A stretch of 27,434 nucleotides of DNA from JBARCX01 sp049794535 (GCA_049794535.1 JBARCX010000342.1:1-27434); one strand, 5' to 3'. Positions 1 through 8,702 are shown, counted from the stretch's first letter. Notes: a model not told the origin generated them from the letters alone. Numbers and translations are program-made.

Positions 1-170
1 GTTTAATCCTGCGAGTCGATATCACAGCACCCCCTACGCCTTAAGCCCTCTTCGCTTCGGCGCGTTGCGGTGTAGCGGCGGCGTATGACTGTGGAACGTG
101 CCCTATCCATCTGGCGCCGCCCTACAGGCTCGTATCATGCATATCGCTATGAGCTTATAAGGCCATTTCT

Positions 171-390
171 TTGGGTTACTTTTCTTTGTGCCAACAAAGA
201 AAAGTGACTCGGACCCCGGCAGGGGTTCGAAACGCCCGCTGCGTAAGCGGCACACTAGCGATAATGCGACAACCAGACGACAACGCCACTGGGTGATTCG
301 CTACGCTCACCCCTTCGGGGCCGTCCTACGGACGTTCTGCGCGCTTTGCGCTTGTCCTGCCTACGCAGGGAGGACGACCCAATACCGTGG
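171..390. repeat. Intergenic repeat mosaic with a strong hairpin
   Basis: The 434 bases before the first gene hold no convincing CDS. Bases 175-189 and 194-208 form a 15-bp stem with one G-T pair and a 4-base loop (GTTACTTTTCTTTGT / ACAAAGAAAAGTGAC). A run of short dyads follows up to about 390, including CCCCTTCGGGG, GTCCTACGGAC and GCGCTTTGCGC. From memory this TTACTTTTCTTTG hairpin followed by dyad-rich DNA is a recurrent intergenic element in Xanthomonadales genomes, which makes it a repeat rather than a gene. I recognise nothing in bases 1-170. The open frame at 188-667 has low-complexity Pro/Arg content and overlaps the efflux gene antisense, so I do not call it coding. Confidence 0.5.
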
Positions 391-434
391 AGCAGAGTGC
401 GCAAGATGCGCGTACCGAAGTAGGAGTCGTTACT

Positions 435-1922
435 TCACGACATCGTGGGCTCAACCACCTCCGATGCCTCCACATGCATTCGCGGACGCAACAACACCCC
501 ACCCAGCGCCGCCGCCATCAAAGCAAAACAAGCACCCACCAGAAACGCCACCTGATACCCACCATCAAGCGCCGCAAGATGATCGCCGCCCGCGGCAAGC
601 AACCCGCCTGTACGTGAAGCGGCAAGACTGGCGAGTACCGCCAGGCCCAACGCGCCACCCATCATGAATGCCGTGTTGACCAAACCGGAGGCGAGGCCGG
701 ATTCGTGTGGAGCGACATCGCTCATCGCGGCCAGCAACATCGGATTGAATGCGATGCCGGCACCCAGGCCTAGCAGCAACATGCCGGGCAACACATCGAC
801 GAGGAAGCTGCCGTTGACTGGCGCACGTGCGAACAGCACCAATCCAGCGGCCGCGAGGAACAACCCACCCGCCAACGGACGCCGGATACCGAAGCGCATC
901 ACGATGCGCGCGGACAGCCCTAATGAGCATCCGCCCATGATGAGATTGGCGGGCAGGAAGGCGAGCCCGACCTGCAACGGGCCGTAGCCAAGCACCAGTT
1001 GCAGATACAACGCGGACAGGAAGAACCACGCGAACATGGCCGCCGCCCACAGCACGCCGACGATATTGGCGACAGCGATATTGCGTAGACGGAACAGACC
1101 CAGGGGCATCAGTGGCGCGCGTACCCGTGATTCGACGCCAAGAAAAATCACCATCAGCATCACCGCGATGGCGAGTAGGCTGAGCGTGCGCATCGACGTC
1201 CAGCCAGCTTCGTTGCCATTGACGATGGCATACACGGCCAGCATCAGCGAGGCGGTGACGGTGACGGCTCCAGTGATATCCAAATGACGTGTGGCTGCGG
1301 CGTTGTGGGAGCGCGGCAGCAGTTTCAACGAAAGTGCTGACACCGCGACGCCGATCGGTAGATTGACCAGAAAGATCCAGTGCCAGTTGAGCGCGCTGGT
1401 CAGGACGCCGCCCAGCAATACGCCGACGCTGCCACCGGCAGAACAGACGAAGCCGTAGACGCCCATGGCTTTCGCACGATCACCTGGTTCGGTGAACAGG
1501 CTCATGATCAGTGATAGCGCTACCGAGGTGACCACGGCGGCGCCTAGCCCCTGGATACCGCGTGCTATGACCAACGTGTGTTGCGAATGGGATAGCCCGC
1601 AACCCAAAGACGCCAGCGTGAATAGCAGGATACCGAGCAGGAATAATCGCCGGTGGCCGTAGAGATCACCGAGTCGCCCGCCAAGCAATAAAAAGCCGCC
1701 GAAGGTGAGCATGTAGGCGTTCACGACCCAGGCGAGTGATGTCTCGGAAAAACCGAGGTCGTTGCGAATCGAAGGCAGTGCGACGTTCACGATGGTCGTG
1801 TCCAGCACGATCATCAGCACACCGAGGCAAAGTATGACGAGCGCGAGCCAGCGTCCGTCGTGATGCGGGTGCTTTGCCGCTGGCAGATCGGAAGATGGAT
1901 GCTTGATGGCGGTGGCAGGCAA
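435..1922 (-). CDS. MFS multidrug efflux transporter, DHA2 (EmrB/QacA) family
   Basis: The 495-residue protein is the right length for a 14-helix DHA2 proton/drug antiporter of the inner membrane. After a 25-residue hydrophilic start come hydrophobic segments in regular succession. The family signature LDTTIVNVALP is near residues 40-50 and the loop 2-3 motif GGRLGDLYGHRRLF near 80-95. The start is TTG at 1920-1922, supported by AAGGAG at 1930-1935 with 7-base spacing. It lies about 110 bases downstream of the LacI-type regulator on the same strand, so co-transcription or local control is possible but not shown. The substrate cannot be told from the sequence. The family assignment is secure, and the individual name is left open. 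Confidence 0.9.
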   Translation of the reverse strand: MPATAIKHPSSDLPAAKHPHHDGRWLALVILCLGVLMIVLDTTIVNVALPSIRNDLGFSETSLAWVVNAYMLTFGGFLLLGGRLGDLYGHRRLFLLGILLFTLASLGCGLSHSQHTLVIARGIQGLGAAVVTSVALSLIMSLFTEPGDRAKAMGVYGFVCSAGGSVGVLLGGVLTSALNWHWIFLVNLPIGVAVSALSLKLLPRSHNAAATRHLDITGAVTVTASLMLAVYAIVNGNEAGWTSMRTLSLLAIAVMLMVIFLGVESRVRAPLMPLGLFRLRNIAVANIVGVLWAAAMFAWFFLSALYLQLVLGYGPLQVGLAFLPANLIMGGCSLGLSARIVMRFGIRRPLAGGLFLAAAGLVLFARAPVNGSFLVDVLPGMLLLGLGAGIAFNPMLLAAMSDVAPHESGLASGLVNTAFMMGGALGLAVLASLAASRTGGLLAAGGDHLAALDGGYQVAFLVGACFALMAAALGGVLLRPRMHVEASEVVEPTMS

Positions 1923-2032
1923 CGTGATTCTCCTTTTGATATGGCCCTTATGTCATGCGACGAACGGGCCGTAGAGAAATCGACACACTTTGCGCGACCC
2001 CTGCAGCAAACGTACCGATGGCGCGATCTGCG

Positions 2033-3079
2033 TTAGCGCGAAGTCGTACTCGAGCGGAGACTGGAACGACGTACAACGAGTTTGGCCGGCAACATCGTGT
2101 TGTCGGATGGCTCATTGCGCACCAGCTTGAGCAGGTTGTCGACGAGCAGTTGGCCTGCCTGCTTGGTGTCTTGCAGTACCGTGGTCAGCGAAGGGTTGGT
2201 AAAGCTGGCCATGGGGATGTCATCGAAGCCAACCATGGCTACATCCGTTGGCACCTTCAAGCCGTGATCGGTGAGTGCGCGCATGGCGCCGATGGCAATC
2301 AGATCGCTGGCCGCGAAGACGGCATCGAAGGTCGACTTGCGGGCGAGCAACGCTTCCATTGCGGAATAGCCGGATTGCTCGGTGCTTTCGGCGTCGATCT
2401 GTAGCGTGGCATCCACCGAGTGGCCTGCCTGCTGTAATGCTTCTACGTAGCCGCGATAGCGTTCAAAGAATTCTGGATAGTGGCTGCTGGCATCACCCAG
2501 GAATGCAATGCGCTGACAGCCTTGCTCGAGCAAATGTTCGGCGGCGGCATGACCGCCGCTGAAGTTGTCACAGCCGATGGAGGTGTCGAGCTGATCGGGC
2601 AATACCGCACCCCAACGCACGAAGTGCGTACCTTGCGCTACGAGCTTTTCGAGCTTGTCGCGATAGGCCAGATAGTCGCCGTAGCCGAGCAGGATGATGC
2701 CGTCGGCTTTCTTGGTATCGGCGTAGTCGGCGTGCCAGTCGTGCGAGAGCTGCTGAAACGAGATCAGCAGATCGTAGCCGCGTTGCGCGCAGGCACGGGT
2801 GATCGAGCCAAGCATCGACAGAAAGAACGGGTTGATGTGCGACTCGTCGGCGGTCGGGTCTTCGAACAACAACAATGCCAGCGTGCCGGAATGCTGCGTG
2901 CGCAGGTTCGAGGCGTTTTTGTCGACCTTGTAGTTCAGCTCGGCAGCGGCATCCCGGATGCGCTTGCGGGTCTCCTCGCTGACCAGCGGGCTGCCGCGCA
3001 ACGCACGCGACACCGTGGACTGAGAGACCCCAGCCCGGTGAGCGATGTCGAACGAGGTGGTTTTGACCTTAATGCGCAC
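2033..3079 (-). CDS. LacI-family transcriptional regulator
   Basis: This is a ligand-responsive DNA-binding regulator, 348 aa from the start used here. The N-terminal helix-turn-helix reads TTSFDIAHRAGVSQSTVSRAL, with the LacI hinge region ending at LNY. A periplasmic-binding-protein-like sensor domain follows, with DGIILLGYGD, RIAFLGDASSHYPEFFERYRGY, AVFAASDLIAIGAMRAL and VGFDDIPMASFTNPSLTTV. I prefer the GTG at 3077-3079 (protein starting with RIKVKTTSF after the initiator) because AGGG lies just upstream. A GTG at 3104-3106 would add nine residues but has no Shine-Dalgarno sequence. The upstream DNA has a near-perfect 13-bp palindrome (3116-3128, TCGCGA-T-TCGCGA) that might be an operator. 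The ligand is unknown; such regulators usually sense sugars or nucleosides. Confidence 0.9.
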   Translation of the reverse strand: MRIKVKTTSFDIAHRAGVSQSTVSRALRGSPLVSEETRKRIRDAAAELNYKVDKNASNLRTQHSGTLALLLFEDPTADESHINPFFLSMLGSITRACAQRGYDLLISFQQLSHDWHADYADTKKADGIILLGYGDYLAYRDKLEKLVAQGTHFVRWGAVLPDQLDTSIGCDNFSGGHAAAEHLLEQGCQRIAFLGDASSHYPEFFERYRGYVEALQQAGHSVDATLQIDAESTEQSGYSAMEALLARKSTFDAVFAASDLIAIGAMRALTDHGLKVPTDVAMVGFDDIPMASFTNPSLTTVLQDTKQAGQLLVDNLLKLVRNEPSDNTMLPAKLVVRRSSLRSSTTSR

Positions 3080-3196
3080 GCTGCCCTGAATTTCGGTGGG
3101 ACACACACGCCAGTGTCGCGATTCGCGATCAGGCGGGTTTACGGCATGAATCCTAGCCGCTCTGCATGCGGTCTGTCGTGCGCTGTGGCGACAGGC

Positions 3197-3235
3197 AAAA
3201 AAATGCCCCGAGAACTTAGGGGGAGTCCTCGGGGC
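3197..3235 (-). terminator. Rho-independent terminator of the sX13-like RNA
   Basis: GCCCCGAG (3205-3212) pairs with CTCGGGGC (3228-3235). The stem continues through one A-C mismatch with ACT/AGT and has a 7-base loop. Reading on the minus strand it is followed by ATTTTTTT (3204-3197). It ends the small RNA and would also isolate the LacI gene from polA read-through. Confidence 0.85.
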
Positions 3236-3318
3236 GGGGAAGCAGGACCCAGGGGAGAGGCCCGCTTCCGGATGGCTTCTCAGGGAGGTGAGGAGCCGGT
3301 GGATGCCGTTGCGTGCAT
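3197..3318 (-). ncRNA. sX13: sX13-like small RNA downstream of polA
   Basis: On the minus strand, four hairpins follow one another and end in a U-run. The 5' hairpin is GGATGC/GCATCC (3301-3320). SL1 is GGCTCCTCA/TGAGAAGCC with loop CCTCCC (3274-3297). SL2 is GGAAGC/GCTTCC with an inner stem and loop TCTCCCCTG (3238-3269). SL3 is GCCCCGAG/CTCGGGGC, extended by ACT/AGT, with loop CCCCCTA, followed by seven T (3197-3235). A -10-like TAATCT at 3324-3329 would start an RNA of about 120 nt; the -35 is poor. The Xanthomonas sRNA sX13, as I recall it, is about 115 nt, lies next to polA, and regulates through C-rich loops that pair with G-rich translation-start regions. Position, length, hairpin count and loops all agree. 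The name is by analogy, and no alignment was run. Confidence 0.75.
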
Positions 3319-3510
3319 CCGAGAGATTAGTCCGCGGAATTCGGGGAAAGTTGCACCAGCGATCAAGGAAAATCGGGAAATAGTCAGTAACGATTCATTT
3401 GACGAAAAACAAACAATTACCGGCGTTACAACGATTTGCTCTCAGAGCGAGTTCAAAGTCTTGGCAATTCAGCATCGAGATGCGTACGAGGCGGATGGCA
3501 CCTCTCACGC

Positions 3511-3541
3511 TCGTCATTCCGGCGCAGGCCGGAATCCAGCA
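3511..3541. repeat. REP-like intergenic palindrome
   Basis: ATTCCGGC (3516-3523) and GCCGGAAT (3528-3535) form a perfect 8-bp stem with loop GCAG, embedded in CGTCATTCCGGC...GGAATCCAGC. Read on the minus strand it encodes the peptide WIPACAGMT, a familiar signature of a very common bacterial intergenic repeat. It sits between the polA stop and the small RNA. It is probably a single REP-type unit. Confidence 0.65.
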
Positions 3542-3593
3542 ATGGTGTCCCACGAGTACCCCACGGTTCGATGTGGAGACTTTGAACAGGCTC

Positions 3594-6338
3594 TCAGTGT
3601 GCTTCATCCCAGTTCGCGCCAACCCCGACATCGACCAGCAGCGGCACGGCCAGTTCCGCCGCGCCTGACATCCGCGCGATGACCGCCTCGCGTACGGTGT
3701 CCACCGCATCGGCCCGAACCTCGAACACCAGTTCATCGTGTACCTGCATCAGCATGTGGGCGTCGTCGCGATCACGCAGCCAGTCGGCCATGGCGATCAT
3801 GGCGCGCTTGATGATGTCGGCGGCGCTGCCTTGCATGGGGGCATTCACGGCGGCGCGTTCGGCGCCGGCGCGCAAGGCCTGGTTACGGGACGTGAGATTT
3901 TCCAGATATAGCCGGCGGCCGAAGATGGTTTCCACGTAGCCGTCTCGATGCGCCTGTGTGCGGGTGGCTTCCATAAACGCATGCACGCCGGGATAGCGGG
4001 CGAAGTAGCGCGCCATGTAGTCGCTGGCTTCGCCGCGATCGACACCGAGTTGGCGTGCCAGGCCGAACGCACTCATGCCGTACATCAGGCCGAAGTTGAT
4101 CGCTTTAGCAGCGCGGCGCTGGTTGGTGCTGACTTCTTCCGGCTTGATGCCAAATACTTCAGCGGCGGTAGCGCGATGCACGTCGCCACCTTCATGGAAG
4201 GCACGCAGCAGGCCTTCGTCACCGGACAGGTGCGCCATGATGCGCAGCTCGATCTGCGAGTAGTCCGCCGCCATCACGACCCAACCGGGCGGCGCTACAA
4301 AAGCTTGGCGGATACGTCGCCCTTCTTCAGTGCGCACCGGGATGTTCTGCAGGTTGGGATCGGACGATGACACGCGCCCTGTCGCCACCGAGCCCTGGTG
4401 ATAACTGGTGTGCACGCGACCGGTACGCGGGTTGACCATGCTGGCCAGCTTGTCGGTATAGGTGGAGCGCAGCTTGGCCAGGCCGCGATAGTCGAGGATC
4501 AGCCGCGGTAGTGCGTGGTCATCGGCGATCGCGTCCAATGCCTCTTCATTGGTGGACGGCTGACCGGTTGGCGTTTTTATCTTGGCCCGTAGGCCGAGTT
4601 CATCGAACAGGATCACTTGCAACTGCTTGGGCGAGTCGAGGTTGAATTCGCGCCCGGCGACTTTCCATGCCTCCTGTTGCAACTCCAGCATGCGCTTGCC
4701 GAGCTGCTGGCTCTGCATGCGTAATTCACTGACGTCGATCAGCACGCCGCGCTGCTCCATGCCGGCCAGCACGGGCACCAGGGGGATCTCGATGTTCTCG
4801 TACACACTACGCAGCTTCGGCTCGCTTTCGAGCTTTGGCCATAGCGCGTGATGCAGGCGCAGGGTGATGTCGGCATCTTCGGCGGCGTAGCGGCAGGCGG
4901 TATCCAGATCGACCTGCGAGAAGGAAATTTGCTTGGCACCTTTGCCAGCGACTTCCTCGTATTTCACCGTTTCGTAGCCGAGGTATTTCCTCGCCAACGA
5001 ATCCATGTCGTGGCGCGTGGCAGTGGCGTTCCACACGTAGGATTCCAGCATGGAGTCATGCTTGAGTCCCTGCACGGCGATGCCGTAGTGCGACAGGATG
5101 TTGATGTCGTATTTTGCATGCTGGCCGAGCTTGGGCCGGGCGGTATCCTCGAAGATCGGTTTCAGTGCGGCGAGTACGAGCTCACGCGACAGCTGCGTAG
5201 GTGCACCTGGGTAATCGTGCGTAAGCGGGATATAGCAGGCCTTGCCCGGTTCTACCGCCAGGCTCAAACCTACGATGTCCGCCTGCATGGAGTCGATGCT
5301 GGTGGTCTCGGTATCGAAGGCGATCAGCGGGGCGGCACGAAGTTGTTCTAGCCAGCCATCAAGTTGCGCTTGGGTGGTGACTAGCTCGTAACTGCCGGGG
5401 CCATCCAGACCGGGAGTGGGCGCGTCATTGCGAGCGACGATAGCTGGCGCGGAAGAAGCAATCGGCACTTCACCAGCGGCCTCAACGGCAGGCGCAGCTG
5501 CATCGAGATCCTTCAGTGCAGCCTTGAATTCGTAACGTGCGTAAAGTTCGCGAAGCTGTGCGATGTCGGGTTCGCGCATGGCCAGATCGGTGGGCGCCAA
5601 ATCCAGCGGTACGTCGGTCTTGATGGTGACGAGTGCGCGTGACAGCGGCAGTTGCGGCAAGGCTTCGCGCAGGTACTCGCCGATCTTGCCGCCGATCTTG
5701 TCGGCGTTCGCGACTACGTTGTCCAGCGAGCCGTATTCAGCCAGCCATTTCGCGGCGGTCTTGGGGCCGCATTTGTTGACGCCGGGTACGTTATCGACGG
5801 TGTCACCGGTGAGCGTGAGGTAATCGATGATCCGCTCGGGCGGCACACCGAATTTTTCCATCACGCCCGCACCGTCCATCGTGGTGTTGGTCATGGTGTT
5901 GATCAGGGTGACGCCGGGGCACACGAGCTGCGCCATATCCTTGTCGCCGGTGGAGATCAGCACCTCGATGCCTTGCTGCTGTGCCTGTACGGCCAGCGTG
6001 CCGATCACATCATCGGCTTCCACGCCGCTCACGCGCAGAATCGGAAAACCAAGTGCGCCGACGATGGCCAGCATCGGTTCGATCTGCGCGCGGAGGTCGT
6101 CGGGCATCGGCGGGCGATTTGCCTTGTACTGGTCGTACATGGCATCGCGGAACGTGGGGCCGGAAGCGTCGCTGACGAAGGCTACGTATTCCGGGTTTGC
6201 CTTCAGCGTGGAGCGCAGCATGTTGACCACGCCGAACAGTGCGCCGGTGGGCTCACCATGTGCGTTGCTCAAGGGCGGCAACGCGTGGAATGCGCGGTAA
6301 AGGTAGGAGGAACCGTCGATCAGGATGAGTCTGGGCAT
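3594..6338 (-). CDS. polA: DNA polymerase I
   Basis: This 914-aa three-domain enzyme carries out Okazaki-fragment maturation and repair synthesis. The 5'-3' nuclease domain covers roughly residues 1-300, starting MPRLILIDGSSYLYRAFHALPP and including SGVEADDVIGTLA. The 3'-5' proofreading domain covers about 325-515 and keeps its acidic residues in FDTETTS, KYDINIL and YAAEDADITLRLH, so it should be active. The polymerase domain carries motif A DYSQIELRIMAHLSGD, motif B RRAAKAINFGLMYG and motif C MQVHDELVFEV. The frame stays open upstream to 6413, but the family's conserved N-terminus begins at the ATG 6336-6338, so I start there; the Shine-Dalgarno is weak. It is divergent from the DUF2782 gene, with 164 bases between starts. 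The sX13-like RNA lies downstream. Confidence 0.97.
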   Translation of the reverse strand: MPRLILIDGSSYLYRAFHALPPLSNAHGEPTGALFGVVNMLRSTLKANPEYVAFVSDASGPTFRDAMYDQYKANRPPMPDDLRAQIEPMLAIVGALGFPILRVSGVEADDVIGTLAVQAQQQGIEVLISTGDKDMAQLVCPGVTLINTMTNTTMDGAGVMEKFGVPPERIIDYLTLTGDTVDNVPGVNKCGPKTAAKWLAEYGSLDNVVANADKIGGKIGEYLREALPQLPLSRALVTIKTDVPLDLAPTDLAMREPDIAQLRELYARYEFKAALKDLDAAAPAVEAAGEVPIASSAPAIVARNDAPTPGLDGPGSYELVTTQAQLDGWLEQLRAAPLIAFDTETTSIDSMQADIVGLSLAVEPGKACYIPLTHDYPGAPTQLSRELVLAALKPIFEDTARPKLGQHAKYDINILSHYGIAVQGLKHDSMLESYVWNATATRHDMDSLARKYLGYETVKYEEVAGKGAKQISFSQVDLDTACRYAAEDADITLRLHHALWPKLESEPKLRSVYENIEIPLVPVLAGMEQRGVLIDVSELRMQSQQLGKRMLELQQEAWKVAGREFNLDSPKQLQVILFDELGLRAKIKTPTGQPSTNEEALDAIADDHALPRLILDYRGLAKLRSTYTDKLASMVNPRTGRVHTSYHQGSVATGRVSSSDPNLQNIPVRTEEGRRIRQAFVAPPGWVVMAADYSQIELRIMAHLSGDEGLLRAFHEGGDVHRATAAEVFGIKPEEVSTNQRRAAKAINFGLMYGMSAFGLARQLGVDRGEASDYMARYFARYPGVHAFMEATRTQAHRDGYVETIFGRRLYLENLTSRNQALRAGAERAAVNAPMQGSAADIIKRAMIAMADWLRDRDDAHMLMQVHDELVFEVRADAVDTVREAVIARMSGAAELAVPLLVDVGVGANWDEAH

Positions 6339-6502
6339 GAGGTGTGCTGACCTATATGAAACGGGCCGCGCCGGGAGCTGTTTGCTGGCGAAACCAAGGG
6401 GGCATTCTCGCACGCAAGTTCATGGTGCCGGCACCAACACGCGGTTCACGGAGTGATTCCAAGGTCGCTGTTATGCTCTGCATCCCCACCGAGGTGATTC
6501 TC

Positions 6503-7015
6503 ATGAAATCCGCAGCCAGCCTGTTCGCTCTTGCCGCTTTCGTCGCGCTGCCGGTATGTGCGCAATCGAATGCGCCAAGCAAGTCGCAGTTTGCGCCGGC
6601 ACCGCCGCCGCCGGGTATGAACGATCCGGGTGTGAAGGCTGTGGCGCCAGCAGCGAGTAGCACGGCGCCGGCACCGAACGAAACCCCCGCCGAGCTCACG
6701 CCCGACACGCCGATCGGCAAGCCAATTCCGCTGCCCACGCTGCCAGGCGACAACACGGTGCGCACTGCTCCGCCGCAAGTCACCGTGCATCAGCAGGGCG
6801 ACAACACGGTGCAGGAATACACCCAGAATGGGCGTCTCTACATGGTGGTGGTGACGCCGAAAAACGGCATTGCGCAGACCTACATGGTGGATAACAACGG
6901 CAAGTTACAGAGTGCGAATGGCGCGCCGCCGGTGCAGCCTGTGATGTACAAGCTGCTGGAATGGGGCAAGAGCAAGCCGGCCGAGGCGTCGTCGTCGGAA
7001 GATAACGGCCAGTAA
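6503..7015 (+). CDS. DUF2782 family exported protein
   Basis: This 170-aa protein starts with a clear signal peptide (MKSAASLFALAAFVALPVCAQS, cleavage near residues 20-21). A Pro/Ala-rich linker runs to about residue 80. The C-terminal globular part contains VTVHQQGDNTVQEYTQNGRLY and MVVVTPKNGIAQTYMVDNNG and ends KLLEWGKSKP, the pattern I associate with DUF2782. The function is unknown; the protein is expected in the periplasm. The ATG at 6503 is chosen because GAGGTGA (6491-6497) lies 5 bases upstream and because it gives the signal peptide directly. The gene is divergent from polA, as I recall in related genomes, and converges on the GST gene. Confidence 0.85.
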   Translation: MKSAASLFALAAFVALPVCAQSNAPSKSQFAPAPPPPGMNDPGVKAVAPAASSTAPAPNETPAELTPDTPIGKPIPLPTLPGDNTVRTAPPQVTVHQQGDNTVQEYTQNGRLYMVVVTPKNGIAQTYMVDNNGKLQSANGAPPVQPVMYKLLEWGKSKPAEASSSEDNGQ

Positions 7016-7030
7016 ACCTGACGCGGTTTA
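7013..7030. terminator. Short palindrome joining two convergent stop codons
   Basis: TAAACC (7013-7018) and GGTTTA (7025-7030) form a 6-bp stem with loop TGACGC. The left arm begins with the stop codon of the DUF2782 gene, and the right arm contains the stop codon of the convergent GST gene. It may act as a weak shared terminator. There is no long U-run on either strand. Confidence 0.35.
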
Positions 7031-7738
7031 GCGCGACGCATCCAGTTCGGGATAGTGGCGGAACACGCCGTTTTCGTTGAATGCCAGGCGTCGTGATGAG
7101 GCTAGATAGGCAGCGAGGCGTGGGCGCGCAGCGACGCGCCCAGCCAGCGCATAGAGCCTCGGTAGCCTGGGTTGCAGCTTGCGCATTGCACGCGGAAACG
7201 CGTAGTCGAGACCGGCGACAAGCTGGAACAGCGACAAGTCGATGTACGAATGACTGACCAGCGCATGCTGGCCATCACCGTGCGCGAGTACATCCTCGAA
7301 ATAGCCGAGGAATTTCGGTAGCCGATGCCGGCGGAAGTCCGCGGCGCGTTGCTTCGCCTCGCTGAGCTGATCTTCGTAGTAAAGGCTGGCAGCGATCGGA
7401 TGATGGGTGTCGTGCACCTCATCGACCAGGTCACAAATGGTCAGCATGAGTTGGTGCGCATATCGCCGTGTCGCCGTGCCTCCAGGTACCAGCGAGAGCC
7501 GAGGTGCGAGGTAGGCGAGAATCAACGCTGTCTGCGCTACGACTGTGCGACCGGTTTTGAGAAAAGGCGGTGCGAATGGCCGGATGCCGGCACGCTCGCC
7601 GCGCAGAAACGGCAGCATCGCGTCATCGCCATGTTCGCGTGCCACATCCACATAGTTGGCGCCGGCATCTTCCAAGGCCAGCCGAACGAATTCGCCACGG
7701 CCTTGTATGCCGGTCCAGTAATAGAGCTCGTAGCGCAT
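7028..7738 (-). CDS. Glutathione S-transferase family protein
   Basis: The 236-aa protein has an N-terminal thioredoxin-like GST domain of about 80 residues. It starts MRYELYYWTGIQGRGEFVRLA and includes PFAPPFLKTGRTVVAQTALILAYLA, where the proline and the following segment form the glutathione site. An all-helical C-terminal domain follows, with YIDLSLFQLVAGLDYAFP in place of the usual SYADLSLFQ. It is slightly longer than typical bacterial GSTs (about 200-220 aa). The ATG start has AGGAGG at 7746-7751, 7 bases upstream. It lies 70 bases downstream of the LysR regulator on the same strand and may share its transcript. The substrate is unknown; glutathione conjugation or peroxide reduction is the family's usual activity. 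Confidence 0.88.
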   Translation of the reverse strand: MRYELYYWTGIQGRGEFVRLALEDAGANYVDVAREHGDDAMLPFLRGERAGIRPFAPPFLKTGRTVVAQTALILAYLAPRLSLVPGGTATRRYAHQLMLTICDLVDEVHDTHHPIAASLYYEDQLSEAKQRAADFRRHRLPKFLGYFEDVLAHGDGQHALVSHSYIDLSLFQLVAGLDYAFPRAMRKLQPRLPRLYALAGRVAARPRLAAYLASSRRLAFNENGVFRHYPELDASR

Positions 7739-7808
7739 CAGGACGCCTCCTGCGGACAGTGCCGCGGATAGGTTAAGCGCGAAGGGCTCAATAATCTGTG
7801 ATTGCGCT

Positions 7809-8702
7809 TTAGGCGCGGTTGCTGCCGGTAGCTAGTTCACGCAGGCGGTTCCATACCAGTTCCGCCACGGGTGACAGCGAACGCTGGCGCCGGCGGACCA
7901 GGGTAATGGCGCGGGTGATCGTGGGTGTCAGCGGCCGTACGACAAGATCGGGCGATGAAGGTAGCGACAAGCCGGGTGCGATGCTGCTGCCGAGCCCCGC
8001 CTCGACCATGCGGAAGGCGGTATGCGTGTGGCCGGTCTGCTGCACGATCTCGGCGACTATCCCGCGATCGGCTAGTGCTTTGTCGATCAGTCGGCGACTG
8101 CCCGAGGAGTAGTCCAGCAACACGAGCTTTTCGCCCTGCAACTTCTTCCATGGCACGCGCGCAAGCTTGGCGAGCGGATGGTCATGTCGACAGACCAGCC
8201 AGAACGGGTCATGCATGATGATCTCGGTGTCGAACTCCGCACTGGCCGGTGGCTCGATGGCCAGGCCGAAATCCACTTCGCCACCCCGCACGCTGTCCAG
8301 CACCTGGGTTTGTGTTTCGTCGTGCAATTGCAGCGTCAGCTCAGGGTAGTCGCGCGCGCAATCGGCGATGCAGCGTGGCATCAGCCCTGCGGATAGGGTA
8401 GGTACGGCTGCTACACGCACCTTGCCACGTCGCCGCTCGCTTTCGGAATGGACATGGGCGAGTACGCCCTCCAACTCTTCCAGGACACGTTCCACGGCGC
8501 TTTGCAGATAACGACCCGCCTCGGTGGGTACCACCTCGCGCGTATTGCGATCGAACAGGCGTACGCCGAGTTCGGCTTCGAGATCAGCGATGTGCCGGCT
8601 GACGGCCGGCTGGGTCAGGTGCAGCTGTTCGGCGGCACGGCGGAAATGCTGTTGCCGGGCCACGGCCAGGAAGGCACGCAATTGGCGCAGACTGATATTC
8701 AT
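7809..8702 (-). CDS. LysR-family transcriptional regulator
   Basis: The 297-aa protein has the standard LysR layout. The winged helix-turn-helix occupies residues 1-60 (MNISLRQLRAFLAVARQQHF, then RAAEQLHLTQPAVSRHIADL and LEAELGVRLFDRNTREV). A linker helix follows, then a periplasmic-binding-protein-like effector domain from about residue 90 (VRVAAVPTLSAGLMPRCIAD, VDFGLAIEPP, FRMVEAGLGSSIAPG). It is divergent from the transporter pseudogene, with 114 bases between starts in A/T-rich DNA that holds a dyad. This is the classic layout for a LysR protein controlling its divergent neighbour and itself. The effector is unknown. Because the neighbour is broken, its remaining target may be the GST gene downstream. 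Confidence 0.93.
   Translation of the reverse strand: MNISLRQLRAFLAVARQQHFRRAAEQLHLTQPAVSRHIADLEAELGVRLFDRNTREVVPTEAGRYLQSAVERVLEELEGVLAHVHSESERRRGKVRVAAVPTLSAGLMPRCIADCARDYPELTLQLHDETQTQVLDSVRGGEVDFGLAIEPPASAEFDTEIIMHDPFWLVCRHDHPLAKLARVPWKKLQGEKLVLLDYSSGSRRLIDKALADRGIVAEIVQQTGHTHTAFRMVEAGLGSSIAPGLSLPSSPDLVVRPLTPTITRAITLVRRRQRSLSPVAELVWNRLRELATGSNRA

Noticed and set aside
188..667. Plus-strand frame near the left edge
   Set aside because: Low-complexity Pro/Arg translation of repeat DNA that overlaps the efflux gene antisense.
2480..3682. Plus-strand frame of 400 codons across the LacI gene, the sRNA and the end of polA
   Set aside because: It crosses a real gene, a terminator and a REP element, which fits no single protein.
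6339..6413. 25-residue N-terminal extension of polA
   Set aside because: It lies outside the conserved family start MPRLILIDGSS and falls in the divergent promoter region.
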